The notes: generated from the letters alone by a model not told the origin. A stretch of DNA of 64,000 nucleotides from Streptomyces roseifaciens (GCF_001445655.1 NZ_LNBE01000003.1:1718530-1782529); one strand, 5' to 3'; numbered from the stretch's first letter, positions 7,495 to 17,136 are shown. Numbers and translations: made by a program.

Positions 7495-9249
7495 TCACGG
7501 TGCGGGGCCTGCGGGGGAGAGCCCGCCGTGCACCTCGTCCGAGGCCAGCGCCACCACCCCCGTCGCCGTCTCCAGCAGCGCGGGCCGGTGCGTGACCATG
7601 ACCACCGTCCGGTGCGCGACCAGCCGCCCCAGGGCGGCCACCACCAGCCGCTCCGCCTCCGCGTCGAGCCCCGACGTGGGCTCGTCCAGCAGCACGATCG
7701 GCGCGTCGGCCAGCAGGGCGCGGGCGATCCCCACGCGCTGGCGCTGCCCGCCCGACAGCCCGCCGCCGCAGTCGCCGAGCCGTGTGTCGAGCCCGTCGGG
7801 GAAGTCGTCGGTGAACGCCGTGACCAGCGCCGCCCGGGCGGCCGCCCGCACCTCGTGCGGTTCCGCGTCCGGCCGCGAGTAGCGGATGTTGTCGGCGATG
7901 GTCCCCGCGAACAGGAACGTCTCCTGCAGCACGGCCGTGACCTGGCGGCGCAGCCACTCCTCCGGCAGGTCGCCCGTCGCCGTCCCGTCGATGCGCACCG
8001 TGCCGCACGTGGGCCGGTACAGGCCCGCGACCAGTGCGAGCGCGGTCGACTTGCCCGCACCGTTGGGCCCGGTCAGGGCGATCCGCTCGCCCGCCCCGAT
8101 GCTGAGGTCGAGGCGGTGCAGCGCGGGGCGGTCCCCGTAGCGCATCGACACCCCCTCGAAGTCGATGCGGCCGTTCGCGCGGGCGGACAGGCCCGGGGGA
8201 ACGGCCCGCACCGGCCGCCGCAGCGGGCACGGCTCCTGGAGGATCTCGGCGATGCGCCCGGCCGAAGCCCGGCCCTGCGCGAACGTTCCGGAGAGCTTGG
8301 ACAGCGCCCGCAGCGGAGCCACCATGCCCGTCAGATAGCTGAGCGCGACCACGAGATGGCCGGTGCTCCACCACCCGCGCAGCACCCCCATGCCGCCCAC
8401 CCACAGCAGCCCCGCCGTGCCGACCGCCGTCGCCGACTCCAGCAGCGGCGCCCGGCGGGCCTGGACGTCGGCGGCCTCCAGCCCCGCGCTGAGCAGCCCC
8501 CGGCTCCGCGCCGCGAACTCCCGGTCGTGCGCCTGATGGCGGCCGAAGACGTGCACCGTCCGGATGCCCTGCAGCGCCTCGGCGACCAGCCCGGTCAGCT
8601 CGCCCTCCGCCTCCCTGCGCCGCCGGGCGGCCAGCTGCCCGCGCCGCCGGTTGCGGACGCCGAGGAGCAGGACCAGGGGGATGGCCGCCACCCCGATCAG
8701 GCCGAACCGCCAGTCGAGCAGGAGCAGCGCGGCCGCGTAGCCCGTGACCGAGAGGACACCGGGGAAGAGCACCGAGCAGAACGCGACGAGGCTGTCCTTG
8801 ATGTTCCCGCAGTCGGTGATCACCCGGCTCGTGGACTCGCCCACGGTCTGCCGGTCGTGGTAGCCGAGCGGCAGGCGCTGCAGGTGGGCGAACGTCTCGC
8901 AGCGGATCGCCACGCTCATCCGCTCGCCGACGCCGTTCATCGTCCGGTCGCCCGCGTAGTCGAACACCGCGGACACCAGGGCCACCAGCACCACGAGTGC
9001 GGCCGCCGTGGTGAGCATGGCCGTCCCGTCCCGCCCGAAGACGTCGAGCAGCGGGCCGAGGGGGTTGTGCGAGCCGGCCATGCCCAGCACCCGGTCCACG
9101 ACGGCGGCGACCGGCCACGGCGTCACCAGGTCGGCGGCCATCTCGCACAGCCGCATGCCGACCCCGAGGGCGAGCAGCCGCCGGTGCGGGGTGCCGAACC
9201 CGCGGAAGAACCACAGCACGTGACGGTTCGCCGTGGACGGGTCCTTCAT
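7495..9249 (-). CDS. ABC transporter, fused membrane and ATPase domains (exporter half)
   Basis: 584 aa. Start ATG 9247-9249 follows GGGAG. Residues about 25-310 form the six-helix exporter membrane domain; the ATPase domain follows, with Walker A GPNGAGKST (394-402), signature LSGGQ (498-502), Walker B IVLLDEP and the H-loop in VTHRP. One half-transporter acts as a homodimer, or pairs with a partner encoded elsewhere. The family exports lipids, drugs, peptides or siderophores; the substrate is not evident. No partner ABC gene adjoins it. Confidence 0.88.
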   Translation of the reverse strand: MKDPSTANRHVLWFFRGFGTPHRRLLALGVGMRLCEMAADLVTPWPVAAVVDRVLGMAGSHNPLGPLLDVFGRDGTAMLTTAAALVVLVALVSAVFDYAGDRTMNGVGERMSVAIRCETFAHLQRLPLGYHDRQTVGESTSRVITDCGNIKDSLVAFCSVLFPGVLSVTGYAAALLLLDWRFGLIGVAAIPLVLLLGVRNRRRGQLAARRRREAEGELTGLVAEALQGIRTVHVFGRHQAHDREFAARSRGLLSAGLEAADVQARRAPLLESATAVGTAGLLWVGGMGVLRGWWSTGHLVVALSYLTGMVAPLRALSKLSGTFAQGRASAGRIAEILQEPCPLRRPVRAVPPGLSARANGRIDFEGVSMRYGDRPALHRLDLSIGAGERIALTGPNGAGKSTALALVAGLYRPTCGTVRIDGTATGDLPEEWLRRQVTAVLQETFLFAGTIADNIRYSRPDAEPHEVRAAARAALVTAFTDDFPDGLDTRLGDCGGGLSGGQRQRVGIARALLADAPIVLLDEPTSGLDAEAERLVVAALGRLVAHRTVVMVTHRPALLETATGVVALASDEVHGGLSPAGPAP

Positions 9250-9424
9250 CAGCGCTCCCAGCGGACGGCGTCGGCCGCCCTCATGGTCGCCGCAGCCCGC
9301 CGCGGCGGGCAATCCGGCACGCTGCCGGGCGGTGAAGTGACTGCGGAATGCGTAGACGCAGGGTGGGCCCCGGCTTCCGCCGTTCCGGCCTCCGGCGCGC
9401 TGCGGCTCCACTAACGTCGGCCGG

Positions 9425-10519
9425 GTGCGCAGTCGCCTGTACGTCGCAGCGTTCCTGGCCGCCCTCGCCCTGACGGCCTGCAGCAGCTCCGAGGGGCCGC
9501 GGCCGCCGGGGCCGTCCGACGGCCGGGCGGGCGCGCGGGCCGACGGCGCGGAGCTGCTCTACCGCGGCAAGGGGCACACGAGCGCGCAGAACCCGGCCTT
9601 CTCGCCGGACGGCGGTTCCGTGCTCTTCACGCTCTTCGCAGGCGGCTACAACGAGGGCGCCGCGGCGCTGCGCGTGCTCTCCCTGCGCGGCGGCGCGCAG
9701 AGCCGTCCCGGCACCCTGCTCGACGAGGCCGACCGGGCGGCCGTGAACCTGCCCGGCTCCAGCTGGCACTCGTCGGCGGGGGTGACCTTCGCCTCGGACC
9801 GGGAGGGCGGGCGGGACGAGGTATGGGTGATGCCGCCGGGCGGCCGGCCCACCCGGGTCACCGAGCACGGCGGCGACTCCGGCTACCTGGAGCCCAGCTT
9901 CTCGCCGGACGGCTCGTGGATCGTGTTCCAGGAGAGCCGGGAAGGGCGGGAGGGCGGTCGGGAAGGCGGCAGGGAAGACCGAGAAGACCGGGAGGGCGCG
10001 GAGAGCGGGACGGAGAAGGAACCGGCGGACGGCGGCAGCGCGCTCGGCTCCCTGTGGAAAGTCCGACGGGACGGCAGCGGACGGACCCGGCTCCTGGACG
10101 GCCCCGCCACCGGCACGGACAACCGCCAGCCCAACTGGTCGCCCAAGGGCGACCGGCTGGTCTTCCAGCGGCGCGAGCGCGGCGGCCACGACTGGGCGCT
10201 GTACGTGATGAACGCCGACGGCAGCGGCCTGCGGCGGCTCACCGGCGGCGCCGGCGAGCACACCGACGCCAGCTGGTCGCCCGACGGCCGGCAGGTGGTC
10301 TTCTCCTCCACGTCCGGCGGTCTGGAGGTGCCGCAGATCTTCGTGATCCCGGTGGACGGCGGCCGCCCCGTCCGGGTGACCAGGAACGACGGCTCCTACG
10401 ACGGCGCGCCGAGCTGGTCGCCGGACGGGCGGTGGATCGCTTTCGAGTCCCACCCGGGGGACGAGGACCGGCCGACTGCACTGTGGCGGATCCCCGCCCC
10501 CGGAACGGACGGGCCGTAG
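9425..10519 (+). CDS. TolB/WD40-like beta-propeller lipoprotein
   Basis: 364 aa from GTG 9425. A signal peptide ends in the lipobox LTAC (Cys19), so the protein is anchored to the outer face of the cytoplasmic membrane. Repeats of the PD40 type are clear: NPAFSPDGGSVLF, EPSFSPDGSWIVF, QPNWSPKGDRLVF, DASWSPDGRQVVF and APSWSPDGRWIAF. Between blades, near residues 175-200, lies a charged low-complexity insert of REGG/REDR repeats. It is probably a binding or sensing scaffold. It is convergent with the gene ending at 10529, with only 9 bp between them. Confidence 0.8.
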   Translation: MRSRLYVAAFLAALALTACSSSEGPRPPGPSDGRAGARADGAELLYRGKGHTSAQNPAFSPDGGSVLFTLFAGGYNEGAAALRVLSLRGGAQSRPGTLLDEADRAAVNLPGSSWHSSAGVTFASDREGGRDEVWVMPPGGRPTRVTEHGGDSGYLEPSFSPDGSWIVFQESREGREGGREGGREDREDREGAESGTEKEPADGGSALGSLWKVRRDGSGRTRLLDGPATGTDNRQPNWSPKGDRLVFQRRERGGHDWALYVMNADGSGLRRLTGGAGEHTDASWSPDGRQVVFSSTSGGLEVPQIFVIPVDGGRPVRVTRNDGSYDGAPSWSPDGRWIAFESHPGDEDRPTALWRIPAPGTDGP

Positions 10520-10528
10520 CCCCGGGGC

Positions 10529-12676
10529 TCAGCCGGTGGTGACCGTCAGCAGGGAGTACTGGCCCACGGTCAGGGACACCGTGGCGGTGGTGCCCGCCAC
10601 CTGCCAGGTGACCGGCTGCGGGGCCGGCGAGGCACCGTCCGGGGAGCTCACCGTGGCCGACAGCACCCGCTTGCCCGCGGGCAGCTCCAGAGCGACGGAG
10701 CAGGCGATCGGCGTGGTCTTGAACGCGACCGGAGTGTCACCGAAACAGGTGAAGTTGACCAGCTGGACGACGGTGTCGTCGCCGAGCCGGCTCACCTCCA
10801 TGTGGATCCGGCGGTCGCCGGTGAGCCGCACCGAGGGCGGCGCGGCCGCGAGGACGGGCGCCAGGATCTGGTCGGCGCTCGCCTGGTCGGCGGAGGTCAG
10901 GTAGCTGTGCCCGGCCAGGTTCTTGACGTACCAGCACGTACCCGAGCCGAATCGATTCTGCTTGCTCGCGGGCAGCGGATCGCCCTTGCGGAACCCCAGC
11001 ACGTCGGCCAGCGCGTACTCGCTGCGGGCCGTGCCCAGGCCGTCGAGGGCGGTGGGCGCCGGACCGGTGATCACGACCGTCCCGCCGCCCGCCACGTACT
11101 CCCGCAGGACCGCGGCCTCGCCGTCCGAGACGGCCTGCAGGTTCGGCAGCATCAGCACGCGGTACGGGGCCAGGTCGGCGGCCTCCAGGTGCGGGCTCGT
11201 GACGGTGGCGAAGGGGATGTGGGCGTACACCAGCGCCTTGACCGTGCCGCGGAACTCGCCCAGCCACGCCTGCTTGGTGCAGCTCTCCTCGGGGCTGCCC
11301 CCGGCCCACCAGTCCGTGACCCCGGAGGGCACCTTGGTGTTGGCGTACATCCCCGTGCCGGCGGCGGGGCTGACGAAGTCCCGGGAGGCGGAGGAGTGGT
11401 AGACGCCGACCTCGGCCGCGGGCACGGCGTTGTAGAGCTTCTCCTGGTTGGCCGCGACGAAGGCGTACATGCGGGTGCGCATCGCCTTGTCGGTGCTCGC
11501 GTCCTTGAACGGGCTCTTGACCTCGTACGGATTGCAGCCGGCCGCCAGCAGCTCGGCCATCACCAGCGACGCGTCGTCGGCCTTCCAGCCGTAGGAGAAC
11601 GCCCACGCCGGCTTCGCCCCGCTGGCGGCCCGCGCGTACTTGTACATCGAGATCAGACAGGTCCAGTCGGTCGCCGTGGCGTGGCGCATCCCGTCGTAGT
11701 TGCCGAGGATGTCCACCTCCCAGACGTGGCTCACGCCCTCCGCCTTGCGCAGGTACGCCCCGTCGAGGCCGACCAGCGTGGCGTACTGGTAGTCCATGCT
11801 GACCGTCTCGACGAAGGTGACCACGTCGGGGTTGACCGACCGGCCGGCGGCGGCGATGTCGAGCTGCCACTGGTTGAGGTTGCGGTGGCGCCACTCCACG
11901 TAGCGGCGGAAGGGCAGGCTCGTGAAGTCGGCCTGGGCCGGGAGGGCGAGGCCGGTGTCGGCCTTGAAGGCGTCCGCCGCCCAGGTGGAGCCGTCGCACC
12001 AGCTCATCGCGCCGTCGAAGTAGATCGGCACGTCCGGCCAGATCGCGTCCACGCCCGTGGCGGCGAGGGCCTTGATGCGGCCTAGGTAGTAGTCGCGCCA
12101 GGGGGAGTTGGGGCTGAGCCAGCAGCTCTCGTCCCCCGGGTCGACCCAGACGACCAGGCTGCCGTAGAAGACGTTGGGCTTGCCGTCGAGGGAGCGCTGC
12201 ACCCAGGACTTGCCCTCGCCGTCCTTGTAGAACGACGGGCCCTTCTCGCCGCCGACGCTGATGAGCTCCAGCGACGGGTAGTACATGACGACCCGGATCC
12301 CGGCGGCGTGCGCCAGCTCCGTGAAGCTCTTGACCTTGCCCATGTGCTCGGTGAACTCCGCGGGCGTCAGCCAGTTCGACAGGATCGTGTCGAGCTCGAT
12401 CACATTGACGTTCTGCGCCTTGAGCGCGGTGATCACCGGCTTCATGTCGCGCAGCGGGTCGGCGTCCTCGTCGAACGTGCCGTCGGCCAGCCTGGCGAAC
12501 CGGCTCCACTCGGGGAAGAGCCCCTGCCGGGCCGCGGCCGGCGCCCAGGCGGGCTCGGTGCCCGGGCCGGAGGGGCCGGGGAGGCGGGGGAGGAGCTGGG
12601 AGGCCAGCGCGCCGCCGCTCACTCCCAGGCCCGTCCGTAACAGCGCTCTCCGGTTGAATCTTCGCATTCCGCTCAT
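10529..12676 (-). CDS. Tat-exported glycoside hydrolase-like protein with TTA codon
   Basis: 715 aa. The N-terminus RRFNRRALLRTG is a twin-arginine signal. A TIM-barrel-like catalytic region (about 60-420) contains IWPDVPIYFDG, VTFVETVSMDYQ and WAFSYGW. A Rossmann/GATase-like domain follows (about 480-600; YRVLMLPNLQAVSD, VAGGGTVVITGP), then a C-terminal beta domain. This layout resembles beta-galactosidase GH42-like or alpha-fucosidase-like proteins with a trimerisation domain, but I cannot fix the family. The ribosome site is GAGGGGA. Codon 13 (12638-12640) is TTA, inside the Tat signal, so export of this enzyme may depend on bldA. Confidence 0.75.
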   Translation of the reverse strand: MSGMRRFNRRALLRTGLGVSGGALASQLLPRLPGPSGPGTEPAWAPAAARQGLFPEWSRFARLADGTFDEDADPLRDMKPVITALKAQNVNVIELDTILSNWLTPAEFTEHMGKVKSFTELAHAAGIRVVMYYPSLELISVGGEKGPSFYKDGEGKSWVQRSLDGKPNVFYGSLVVWVDPGDESCWLSPNSPWRDYYLGRIKALAATGVDAIWPDVPIYFDGAMSWCDGSTWAADAFKADTGLALPAQADFTSLPFRRYVEWRHRNLNQWQLDIAAAGRSVNPDVVTFVETVSMDYQYATLVGLDGAYLRKAEGVSHVWEVDILGNYDGMRHATATDWTCLISMYKYARAASGAKPAWAFSYGWKADDASLVMAELLAAGCNPYEVKSPFKDASTDKAMRTRMYAFVAANQEKLYNAVPAAEVGVYHSSASRDFVSPAAGTGMYANTKVPSGVTDWWAGGSPEESCTKQAWLGEFRGTVKALVYAHIPFATVTSPHLEAADLAPYRVLMLPNLQAVSDGEAAVLREYVAGGGTVVITGPAPTALDGLGTARSEYALADVLGFRKGDPLPASKQNRFGSGTCWYVKNLAGHSYLTSADQASADQILAPVLAAAPPSVRLTGDRRIHMEVSRLGDDTVVQLVNFTCFGDTPVAFKTTPIACSVALELPAGKRVLSATVSSPDGASPAPQPVTWQVAGTTATVSLTVGQYSLLTVTTG

Positions 12677-12691
12677 GGGTGTCCCCTCGCA

Positions 12692-12715
12692 TTCACGACT
12701 TCACGACTTCACGAC
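12692..12715. repeat. Three tandem copies of an 8-bp unit
   Basis: TTCACGAC is repeated three times without spacers, just upstream of the glycosidase-like gene start (12676, minus strand). On that strand it reads GTCGTGAA. It may be a binding array or only a slippage repeat. Confidence 0.55.
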
Positions 12716-12793
12716 GGTGTGACGGGGTCTGCACGGTGCCCGCAAAGTCTGCCCGATCGCCTCCGCGCCGGCCGACGGATTCCGGTTAAGGCG

Positions 12794-12831
12794 GTGCGCA
12801 TCCGCCATCAGGGGTGCGCATCTGCCATCAG
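12794..12831. promoter_or_regulatory. 18-bp direct repeat at 20-bp spacing
   Basis: GTGCGCATCCGCCATCAG (12794-12811) and GTGCGCATCTGCCATCAG (12814-12831) differ at one base. Their starts are 20 bp apart, about two helical turns. The site lies between the divergent glycosidase-like gene and the L25/Ctc gene, so it may be a tandem regulator-binding site for either. Confidence 0.5.
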
Positions 12832-12937
12832 ATGGAAAACAGCCCGATATCGCTCCCGTACGGAGTAGCCGGGGCGGCACCTCTCCGGCAGGCGGTTAAC
12901 AGAGTCTCCAGACGACTGAACCGCGAGGAGTGCAGGC

Positions 12938-13597
12938 ATGGCTGAAGTGAAGCTGACCGCCGAGACGCGTACCGAGTTCGGCAAGGGTGCCGCCCGTCGC
13001 ATCCGCAGGGACAACAAGGTCCCCGGGGTCATCTACGGGCACGGCTCCGATCCGCGGCACGTGGCGCTGGACGGGCATGCCCTGCTGCTGGCCCTGAGGA
13101 CTCCGAACGTACTGATCCGCCTGGACATCGACGGCAAGAAGGAACTCGTCATCCCCAAGGCCGTCCAGCGGGAGGCCCTGCGCGGCTTCCTCACCCACGT
13201 GGACCTGCTGATCGTCAAGAAGGGCGAGAAGGTCACCGTGGACATCCCGATCCACACCGAGGGCGAGCTCGCGCCCGGCGGCAACCTGCTGGAGTACATC
13301 CTCAACGCCCTCCCGGTCGAGGCCGAGGCCACGCACATCCCGGAGGGCGTCACCATCTCCATCGAAGGCCTGGAGGCCGGCCACACCATCCACGCCAAGG
13401 ACATTCCGCTGCCGCGGGGCACCACCCTCGCCGTCGACGACGAGGACGCCGTCCTGCAGATCGTCGCGGCGCAGACCGAGCCCGAGGAGGAAGAGGAGGA
13501 GGAAGGGGAAGGCGAGGAGGCGGCGGCCGCCGCCGAGGGTGCCGAGGAGGGGGAAGCGGCTCCCGAGGGCGAGAGCGGCGGCGGCAGCGGCAGCTGA
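12938..13597 (+). CDS. rplY: 50S ribosomal protein L25/general stress protein Ctc
   Basis: 219 aa, ATG preceded by GAGGAG. Residues 1-95 are the L25 5S-rRNA-binding domain (RTEFGKGAARRIRRDNKVPG, VIYGHG). Residues 96-185 are the TL5/Ctc C-terminal beta domain (LLIVKKGEKVTVDIPIHTEG). A long Glu/Ala/Gly-rich acidic tail follows, as in actinobacterial homologues. From memory, streptomycetes usually carry this gene beside pth; here the neighbours are a glycosidase and a VOC gene, so this copy may be a paralogue or relocated. Confidence 0.9.
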   Translation: MAEVKLTAETRTEFGKGAARRIRRDNKVPGVIYGHGSDPRHVALDGHALLLALRTPNVLIRLDIDGKKELVIPKAVQREALRGFLTHVDLLIVKKGEKVTVDIPIHTEGELAPGGNLLEYILNALPVEAEATHIPEGVTISIEGLEAGHTIHAKDIPLPRGTTLAVDDEDAVLQIVAAQTEPEEEEEEEGEGEEAAAAAEGAEEGEAAPEGESGGGSGS

Positions 13598-14036
13598 GCC
13601 GGGGTCCGGCTTCTGGTGCCGGACGGGTTTCTTGCGCGGGACGGGCTTCCGACGCCGGACCGGCTTCTGGTGTCGGGACCCGCTTCCGGGTGCGGCCTTG
13701 GGCTCGGATCCGGAGCGGACCCCGGTCCCGGACCCCGGTCCCGGACCCCGGTCCCGGACCTTGGCCCCGGACTGGACCCTGGTCCCGGACTGGACCCCGG
13801 ACCCCCGGCTCTGGACCCAGGCCCGGCCCGGAGCCCTGCCCTGGCTTGCCCGGCCCGGCCCGGCCCTGCCCGGAGCCCTGCCCGGGCAGGGCCGACGGCG
13901 GACGGAATCCGCCCGCCGTGCGCCCCCCGGCGGACCGACCCCGTCGGCCTCGTTGCCCTGCTCCCGGCGTCCGGGGACCCACCCGTCGCCGTGACGTCGT
14001 CGGCCCCGGGCGGGCCGTCCCTCGCGCGATCGGGGG
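13598..14036. repeat. Gene-free gap with GC-rich tandem repeats
   Basis: There is no convincing gene between the L25 stop and the VOC stop. At 13719-13757 the 13-mer ACCCCGGTCCCGG occurs three times exactly. It decays into 12-18-bp variants to about 13810, followed by CCCGG/GCCCTG-rich sequence to about 13890. Open frames across it are low-complexity Pro/Gly/Arg/Asp products of the repeat and are unlikely to be translated. Confidence 0.7.
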
Positions 14037-14837
14037 TCAGGCCTCGCGCGGCAGGGGCTTGATGACGCCGAAGACCGCGCCGAACTGGTCGGCCAGCCAG
14101 GCGATCCGGCCCACGTCCGGCACGTCCGCGGCCGGCGCGACCACCGAGCCGCCGCTCTCCTGCGCCTTGGTGACGGTCGCGTCGGTGTCCGTCACCAGGA
14201 AGTACGGGATCCAGCGGGACTCCATGCCGTCACCGTCACCCTCGCCCTCGCCCGGCACGGGGGCGATCCCGCCGAACGGGGCGTCGGGCCCGCTGCTGCC
14301 GGCCGTGGAGATCAGTGTGTACATGCCCGTGCTGAACTCCCTCTCCTCCGCGCCCCACCCGAACAGGGATCGGTAGAAGGCCGCGGCGGACGCCGGGTCC
14401 GCGGTGTGGAGCTCGACCCAGAGCAGGGTGTCGGGCTCGCACATCCTCTCCAGCCCCTTGACGGCACCCGGCTGCCAGAGGGAGAACTCCGCGCCGCCCG
14501 GGTCGGTGAGACAGGCCAGCCGGCCGGCGTCCATGACGTCGGCCGGCGGCACCCGCACCCTGCCGCCCGCCTGCTCGGCCGCCTTGGCGGTGGCGTCCGC
14601 GTCGGGGGTCTGGAAGTACACCGTCCACGCCGGGCTCGCGCCCTCCTCCGTCAGCGGACCGAGCGCCGCGACGTCCTTGCCGTCCTGCTGGAAGAAGGCG
14701 TAGCCGCCCGTGTCGGGCCCGGCGGACTGCACGTCCCAGCCGAAGACCCGGCCGTAGAACTCGGCGGACCCGGCCGTGTCCGGGCTGCCGAGGTCGAGCC
14801 AGTTGGGTGATCCGGTCACGAAATCTGTGCTGAGCAT
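14037..14837 (-). CDS. VOC (glyoxalase/bleomycin-resistance) family protein, two-domain
   Basis: 266 aa; start ATG 14835-14837 follows AAGGGG. Two vicinal-oxygen-chelate modules are visible: residues about 8-120 (PNWLDLGSPDTAGSAEFYGR ... LTDPGGAEFSLWQP) and about 135-260 (LLWVELHTADPASAAAFYRS ... WLADQFGAVFGVIKP). The pattern of AxFY plus a late Glu or Phe metal or ligand position is typical. The fold covers glyoxalases, dioxygenases and antibiotic-binding proteins; this CFP32-like subgroup is common in actinomycetes with no fixed function. Confidence 0.85.
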   Translation of the reverse strand: MLSTDFVTGSPNWLDLGSPDTAGSAEFYGRVFGWDVQSAGPDTGGYAFFQQDGKDVAALGPLTEEGASPAWTVYFQTPDADATAKAAEQAGGRVRVPPADVMDAGRLACLTDPGGAEFSLWQPGAVKGLERMCEPDTLLWVELHTADPASAAAFYRSLFGWGAEEREFSTGMYTLISTAGSSGPDAPFGGIAPVPGEGEGDGDGMESRWIPYFLVTDTDATVTKAQESGGSVVAPAADVPDVGRIAWLADQFGAVFGVIKPLPREA

Positions 14838-15006
14838 GGTGGGTGCCCCTTCGACGGATACGCGCGAGGGGCCCGGCACCGCGGGCGCGGCGCACGGCGT
14901 CCCCCGACGCGTCTCAGTCTTCCACCGCGGCGGAGGCACCGCGCGACGCCGTGGCCAACGCCCACCGGCGTACGGGGTCGCGGCCCGGCGCGATGCAGGG
15001 CGGTCA

Positions 15007-15038
15007 GTGGCCTGAGCGGCCGGTGGCCTGAGCGGCCG
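15007..15038. repeat. Perfect 16-bp tandem duplication
   Basis: GTGGCCTGAGCGGCCG occurs twice in a row, followed by further CGGCCG sequence. It lies downstream of the alcohol dehydrogenase stop (15084, minus strand) and can fold into GC stems, so it may help termination. Confidence 0.5.
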
Positions 15039-15083
15039 CCGGCCGGCTCATCGTGCCGGACCGCTGTGCGTCGGACGGTCGCG

Positions 15084-16142
15084 TCAGATCGTCGCGGCGT
15101 CGATGACGAAGCGGTAGCGGACGTCGCTCGCCAGCACCCGCTCGTACGCCTCGTTGATCTGCTCGGCCCGGATCAGTTCGACCTCGGCGCCGATGCCGTG
15201 CGCACCGCAGAAGTCGAGCATCTCCTGGGTCTCCGGGATGCCGCCGATCATCGAGCCCGCCAGGGACTTGCGACGGGCGACGAGGGCGAGGGACGACACC
15301 GGCTGCGGCCGCTCCGGGATGCCGACCTGCACGAGCGTGCCGTCGGTCTTCAGCAGGCCGAGGTAGGCGTCCAGGTCGAGGTCGGCGGAGACGGTGTTGA
15401 CGATCAGGTCGAAGCTGTCCGCCAGCGTCTCGAAGGTGGCCGGGTCGGAGGTCGCGTAGTAGTGGTCCGCGCCCAGCCGCAGGCCGTCCTCCTGCTTGCG
15501 CAGCGACTGGCTGAGCACGGTCACCTCCGCGCCCATCGCGTGCGCGATCTTCACGCCCATGTGGCCCAGGCCGCCGAGGCCGACGATCGCGACCTTCTTG
15601 CCGGGGCCCGCCTGCCAGTGGGCGAGCGGGGAGTACAGGGTGACGCCCGCGCACAGCAGCGGCGCCGCCGCGTCCAGCGGGATGGAGTCGGGGATGCGCA
15701 GGACGTAGTTCTCGTCCACGACGATGTGCGTGGAGTAGCCGCCCTGGGTGACCTCGCCGTCACGGCCGGTGCGCCCGTAGGTGCCGACCATGCCGAGCTT
15801 GCCGGTGCAGTACTGCTGGAGCCCGGCCTTGCAGTTGTCGCACTCACGGCAGGAGTCCACGAAGCAGCCGACGCCGACGCGGTCGCCGACCCGGTGGCGG
15901 GTCACGCCGGAGCCGACCGCCGTGACCACACCGGCTATCTCGTGGCCGGGAACGACCGGGAAGTGGCCGTCGTCGCCCCACTCGCCGCGGGCGGTGTGGA
16001 TGTCGGAGTGGCAGATGCCCGAGTACTTGATCTCGATGAGGACGTCGTGCTCACCCGGCTCCCGGCGCTGGACGGTGATGCGCTCCAGGGGGGCCTTCGC
16101 CGAAGGGGCGGCGTACGCGGGAACGGAGGTGTGTGTCGTCAT
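15084..16142 (-). CDS. Zinc-dependent NAD(P) alcohol dehydrogenase
   Basis: 352 aa. Catalytic zinc ligands lie in [10 protein letters not shown] (Cys, with His) and PGHEIAG (His-Glu). The four-cysteine structural zinc loop is [17 protein letters not shown]. The Rossmann loop is GLGGLGHMG. The motif set and length match the NADP-preferring cinnamyl/YahK-type MDR aldehyde reductases, which interconvert aldehydes and primary alcohols in the cytosol. It is divergent from an XRE/MmyB-type regulator at 16261 (118-bp gap), a pairing that suggests local control. Confidence 0.9.
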   Translation of the reverse strand: MTTHTSVPAYAAPSAKAPLERITVQRREPGEHDVLIEIKYSGICHSDIHTARGEWGDDGHFPVVPGHEIAGVVTAVGSGVTRHRVGDRVGVGCFVDSCRECDNCKAGLQQYCTGKLGMVGTYGRTGRDGEVTQGGYSTHIVVDENYVLRIPDSIPLDAAAPLLCAGVTLYSPLAHWQAGPGKKVAIVGLGGLGHMGVKIAHAMGAEVTVLSQSLRKQEDGLRLGADHYYATSDPATFETLADSFDLIVNTVSADLDLDAYLGLLKTDGTLVQVGIPERPQPVSSLALVARRKSLAGSMIGGIPETQEMLDFCGAHGIGAEVELIRAEQINEAYERVLASDVRYRFVIDAATI

Positions 16143-16260
16143 GGCCGCAATCCTGCGCCCACCCGCACATCCCAGCCAGAACCCGGCTGAGACTACGCTT
16201 GCGGTTCCTACCACCGGCAGTATCACCCTGGCTCGCAGGGCCGCCCGCATACTGGTGGGT

Positions 16261-17136
16261 ATGGACCAGCGCACCGAACTGAGCGAGTTCCTCCGCAGCC
16301 GCCGGGCTCGGCTGCAGCCCGAGGAAGTGGGCCTCACGCCCTACGGCGGGCGGCGCCGGGTGCCCGGGCTGCGGCGCGAGGAGCTGGCGCAGCTCGCAGG
16401 CGTCAGCGTCGCCTACTACACGCGCCTGGAGCAGGGGCGCGGCCAGAACGTCTCCACGGGTGTGCTGGAGGCGATAGCCGACGCCCTGCGTCTGACCCGC
16501 GCCGAGCGGGACCACCTCACGCACCTGGTGCACCCGTGCGCGACGAAGACGCGCCGGCCGTCCCGCCCGCAGCGCGTGCGCCCCTCGGTGCAGCACCTCA
16601 TCGACACCATGGACAACACCCCGGCCTACGTGATGGGCCGCCGCCTGGACATCATCGCCTGGAACCGGCTGGCCTGCGCCCTCCTGGGCGACTTCGAGGC
16701 GATGCCCGCGGGGCAGCGCAACATGGCCTGGCAGATCTTCCTGGAGCCCGCCACCCGCGAGCTGTACACCGAGTGGGACCGCAAGGCCGCGGACGTCGTG
16801 GCCTTCCTGCGCCTCGACGCGGGCCGCTGTCCCGACGACCCCAAGCTGGCGTCCCTGGTCGGGGAACTGTCCGTCAAGAGCCCGGAGTTCCGCTCGCTGT
16901 GGGCCACCCACAACGTGCAGGACAAGGGTTTCGGGGTGAAGGAACTGCACCACGCCGTGGTGGGCCCGCTGACACTGTCCTACGAGACCCTCGTCCTCCC
17001 CGCGGACCAGAGCCAGCAGCTGATCACCTACCACGCCGAGCCCGGCTCGCCGTCCGCCGAGTCGCTGCGGATCCTGGCGAGTTGGGCCATGGAGAGCACC
17101 GGGAGCGGCATGCCCACGGCGCGCCCCGGCGCGTAA
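16261..17136 (+). CDS. XRE-family regulator with MmyB-like ligand domain
   Basis: 291 aa from ATG 16261, with no strong ribosome site; an in-frame GTG at 16255 is possible. Residues about 8-75 are a Cro/C1-type HTH ([20 protein letters not shown] ... TRLEQGRG). Residues about 105-275 are the MmyB PAS-like domain ([47 protein letters not shown]). In streptomycetes such regulators commonly sit divergent from a reductase gene, as here, and probably control the alcohol dehydrogenase at 15084-16142. Confidence 0.88.
   Translation: MDQRTELSEFLRSRRARLQPEEVGLTPYGGRRRVPGLRREELAQLAGVSVAYYTRLEQGRGQNVSTGVLEAIADALRLTRAERDHLTHLVHPCATKTRRPSRPQRVRPSVQHLIDTMDNTPAYVMGRRLDIIAWNRLACALLGDFEAMPAGQRNMAWQIFLEPATRELYTEWDRKAADVVAFLRLDAGRCPDDPKLASLVGELSVKSPEFRSLWATHNVQDKGFGVKELHHAVVGPLTLSYETLVLPADQSQQLITYHAEPGSPSAESLRILASWAMESTGSGMPTARPGA

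Noticed and set aside
13616..14376. Two overlapping plus-strand frames after rplY
   Set aside because: Low-complexity Pro/Gly/Arg products of the GC repeat and of the opposite strand of the VOC gene; no ribosome site and no family.
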